NCBI RefSeq assembly: GCF_004118935.1
Contig: NZ_CP035375.1
Location: forward strand, 868,001 to 932,000
DNA: 64,000 nt
Direction of reading: 5' to 3'
Source: Salinibacterium sp. UTAS2018
GTDB taxonomy: Bacteria; Actinomycetota; Actinomycetes; Actinomycetales; Microbacteriaceae
Under the pieces are notes generated by a model, which saw only the letters and a list, made by a program, of their open reading frames with translations, did no database searches and was not told the origin of the DNA. The first letter of the stretch is position 1. The number at the start of each line of letters is the position of its first letter. The translations under genes and the position numbers were made by a program. This document shows positions 61,978 to 64,000 of the stretch, piece after piece.

Positions 61978-62349
61978 TCACCCCTCGCGCAACCCCGCCC
62001 GCGCAACCACGCACTCCGCGTGCCGCAGGATGGGTCCGTCGACCATGCGGCCCTCGAAGCTGAACACTCCGGGCTGCGATTCCGCGGCGGCGAGAAGTGC
62101 TCGGGCTGACGCAATTTGTTCGACCGTGGGCGCATAACTTTCGCGCACAATGGCGACCTGAGAGGGATGGATGCAGGCCGTTGCCGTGAACCCGAGTGCT
62201 GCGGCATCCCGAGCCTCAGCAGCCAGACCATCAGCGTCGGCAACGTCGAGATGCACTGCGTCGATCATAGCCTTTGAGTAGGCACCCGCCGCGAGCAACA
62301 CCGACGAACGAGCATGCAGCGCGACACCACGGTAGACCCCCACCCGCAA
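61978..62349 (-). pseudogene. C-terminal fragment of a CitE/HpcH-like CoA-ester lyase
   Basis: Only the last third of the family is present: LLAAGAYSKAMIDAVHLDV, then EARDAAALGFTATACIHPSQ and GVFSFEGRMVDGPILRHAEC. The frame begins at TTG 62349 directly beside a C14 tract, and everything upstream (substrate-binding and Mg-binding Glu/Asp residues) is missing. A full CitE-like protein has about 270-300 residues, so this is a truncated relic. Confidence 0.85.
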
Positions 62350-62350
62350 G

Positions 62351-62364
62351 CCCCCCCCCCCCCC
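62351..62364. repeat. C14 homopolymer tract
   Basis: Fourteen consecutive C on the plus strand at the broken 5' end of the CitE fragment. Such tracts are slippage-prone and are also classic assembly or sequencing trouble spots. Confidence 0.9.
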
Positions 62365-62367
62365 AAA

Positions 62368-62631
62368 TCATCGTGGCTCGGGCCACCACCCCAGGTCGAA
62401 CGACATCGTCGGATCCCTGCCTTCTTTCGATGTACATTGCCAATGCGCATAAGGCAGCGGGACCCACCTAGTCGAATAAGTTCCACCCCCCGCCAATGTT
62501 TGCGAGCACGCACGGTCAGCTGCCTCGGCGCGTAGAACCGGAACGAAGGCGTAGAAACTCCAGAGCACAAGCAGTATTATCACGGAGGTCAGCCATCGTC
62601 GCACAAGCGAAGTTGTGGGTTTACGAGACAT
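62368..62631 (-). CDS. Small membrane-anchored exported protein, unknown
   Basis: 87 residues from ATG 62631 (an in-frame start 48 bases upstream is less likely). Basic N-terminus RKPTTSLVRRW, one hydrophobic helix (LTSVIILLVLWSFYAFVPVL) and an outer domain with two Cys (RACSQTLAGG and HWQCTSKEGRD) and aromatic residues (RWVPLPYAHW). It is 70 bases downstream of the large exported protein on the same strand and may be its partner. Family not recognised. Confidence 0.65.
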   Translation of the reverse strand: MSRKPTTSLVRRWLTSVIILLVLWSFYAFVPVLRAEAADRACSQTLAGGGTYSTRWVPLPYAHWQCTSKEGRDPTMSFDLGWWPEPR

Positions 62632-62701
62632 CGTGTGGCCTTTCGGTTGACTGGCGGTCTTCGCCCTCGGTTTCTGCAAGCTTCACAACCGAATGAGCGA
62701 T

Positions 62702-63781
62702 CTATGGACTCCAAACACCCGGCAGCGTGATACTCCACGCGTACTGGATCACGGACTCATCCGCGAAAATGCACCAGGCTGGACCAGATGGGCAGCCCCA
62801 CGTATAGTGGCCCCGTTGCCAGACGATTTTTGCAGTATCCGACGAATAATTGCCGTTGGACATCCGGAAGTACACGTTGTAGTTCGTGCTCGCAGCGACC
62901 GTTGCGGTATTCGACGATCCCACTGTATAGACTCGCTCGTCACTTCCGTCGAATGCGTTCGTATCCCAGTAACCATTAGGCATAGTGGTCGACCATGCAA
63001 GCATCGTTTGCGAGAAGTAGTTCCGGGCGTCGTAGTTATACGTAACGAAATCGGGCTCGAACGTGGAACTGCCGGTGCATCTCAGCGCTGACAAGCCGCT
63101 ACCAGTCCACTGGAAGTTGAGGCTGTTGTAGCGGCCTCCAGCGGCACTATTAGCACTCGATGAACTGCTGTAAAAGGGGTGCCATCTGCCACAGGCTGCT
63201 GCTGCAATGTCCCCCTCCTCCTTCATTGAATGTGTATCGACCGGATCCGCTACAAGCCCTGGAATCTTCAAATCTGCAGGAGTCCCGGACACAACGACCT
63301 TGTCGAAGACAGCACCTCGCGTCGCCAGCTCTGCTCGGGCGGCTGCGATCAATTCTGGCATCGGGTCAACTACCGCTGGATCGGATATCGAGTTTTCTCG
63401 TGACAGCGCTGCGGCATCCTCAAGATCCTGAAGCGTTGCCGCGATCTCGGCAATCGGATCTGCAGGCACGCCTCCATCTTGGCTCGGCAACCCGATCGTT
63501 AGAGTCTGTCCAGCTGCCGTATAGAGAGATCGGGTTTCAACCAAGTAAAGGTCGTTACTTCGGACCTGTGCCGCTAGGTCGCTCGCCGTAGCCCCGTTGA
63601 CCCCCATATCGAAGGTAACAACGTCGTTTCCGTTATCCCCAACCGACGCAGGCTCGTCGGGAGCCGCTGAGATGGGGGAACTCGACGCATAGGCACTTAC
63701 GCCGCCAGCAGAGGAGAGCAACAGCGCACCCACCGAGGCAATAAGCAACCTGGATACGCTTCCTTGTTTGGGTTTCGTCAC
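62702..63781 (-). CDS. Secreted protein of unknown function
   Basis: 359 residues from GTG 63781 behind AAAGGA. Signal peptide SRLLIASVGALLLSSAGGVSA with cleavage near AYA-SS. The mature N-terminal third is helical and acidic (PIAEIAATLQDLEDAAALS, PMPELIAAARAELA). After a Cys (AAACGRWHPF) comes a beta-rich, Ser/Tyr/Asn/Trp-rich domain (RYNSLNFQWTGSGLSALRC, YFSQTMLAWSTTMPNGYW) ending SVIQYAWSITLPGVWSP. Four Cys are placed for two disulfides. This looks like an extracellular binding or effector domain, but I know no family. Confidence 0.75.
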   Translation of the reverse strand: MTKPKQGSVSRLLIASVGALLLSSAGGVSAYASSSPISAAPDEPASVGDNGNDVVTFDMGVNGATASDLAAQVRSNDLYLVETRSLYTAAGQTLTIGLPSQDGGVPADPIAEIAATLQDLEDAAALSRENSISDPAVVDPMPELIAAARAELATRGAVFDKVVVSGTPADLKIPGLVADPVDTHSMKEEGDIAAAACGRWHPFYSSSSSANSAAGGRYNSLNFQWTGSGLSALRCTGSSTFEPDFVTYNYDARNYFSQTMLAWSTTMPNGYWDTNAFDGSDERVYTVGSSNTATVAASTNYNVYFRMSNGNYSSDTAKIVWQRGHYTWGCPSGPAWCIFADESVIQYAWSITLPGVWSP

Positions 63782-64000
63782 GATAGTCCTTTCTGTGCCC
63801 GAGCTCGATATCAGCTCTGGCCCGATATCAAGCGTCCGCGGTTAATCCCGCGCTAAAATTGAGTGCGGAGTCATAACGATACGGAGAGGCATATCCTCCG
63901 GACAATGCTTCTTTAGTCACATTGTTTGAGACCAAACTGAAGCGCGCAACGGGCCGGCCCGAAACGAGTTCCGGATGTAAGCTGATGGACCGACGCCCCT
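63782..64000. other. Upstream region of the secreted-protein gene
   Basis: 219 bases to the end of the window. It contains a broken inverted pair (CGATATCAGC / CCGATATCAAGC) and should carry the minus-strand promoter. No gene seen. Confidence 0.5.

Noticed and set aside
62265-62570. Frames reading through the C14 tract
   Set aside because: They consist of Gly-rich artefact sequence from the homopolymer and match nothing.

Overview
The window is a 64 kb chromosomal stretch of a high-GC Gram-positive bacterium. Gene content and protein style (actinobacterial ClpP1/ClpP2 pair, YcnI-CopC pair, group II truncated globin, RpiB with Glu in place of the catalytic Cys, SARP regulator, SCO7613-like giant membrane protein, short actinobacterial lipoproteins) point to Actinomycetota, most likely Microbacteriaceae. 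This placement is inferred from gene style; no rRNA gene is present.

From 1 to about 41.4 kb the window looks like conserved core chromosome. It holds the end of bioY, a four-gene peptide/nickel-type ABC importer (647-5907) followed by a TetR regulator, valS, a GNAT acetyltransferase, a secreted lipoprotein/PKD gene pair, a methyltransferase, an M3 oligopeptidase, and clpX. Next come the copper-linked ycnI-copC group, clpP2-clpP1 with a ClgR-like box, a TPR protein, a nucleoside hydrolase, tig, tRNA-Pro(TGG), tRNA-Gly(TCC), an esterase, and a 1825-residue membrane protein with an internal duplication. A NarL-type two-component system, dps, an amidohydrolase, nei-rpiB, pepN, mscS and glbO complete this part. 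Strong inverted repeats separate many of these units.

From about 41.6 to 64 kb the character is accessory. A 1057-residue SARP-type ATPase regulator precedes three small lipoprotein genes. The DNA in front of the first and third carries TGTGAGC-like heptamers repeated every 11 bp, the classical layout of SARP operators. A VbhA-type antitoxin with a broken Fic toxin follows. Then come three homologous, variously decayed copies of a module made of a MerR-type promoter, a small thioredoxin-like 'DF' protein, a glutathione-reductase-like flavoprotein and globin fragments (48.7-49.3, 52.8-54.6 and 56.0-56.6 kb). They are interleaved with a MerR regulator, a cytochrome b/molybdopterin oxidoreductase fusion, a TDT-family exporter, a cupin and an intact Fic protein.

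The last part (56.6-61.5 kb) looks like a defence-type island: an HNH endonuclease with modification-dependent-restriction style architecture, a DUF4062/TIR-like protein downstream of a (CA)18 microsatellite, a TIGR02391-like protein and a short protein, both of the last two carrying HEPN-type RNxxxH motifs. The window ends with a CitE fragment next to a C14 tract and two genes for exported proteins of unknown function.

The most distinctive observations are the SARP/lipoprotein regulon with visible operators, the triplicated and decaying redox module, the dead Fic remnant beside its antitoxin, and the microsatellite-linked HEPN/HNH/DUF4062 cluster.
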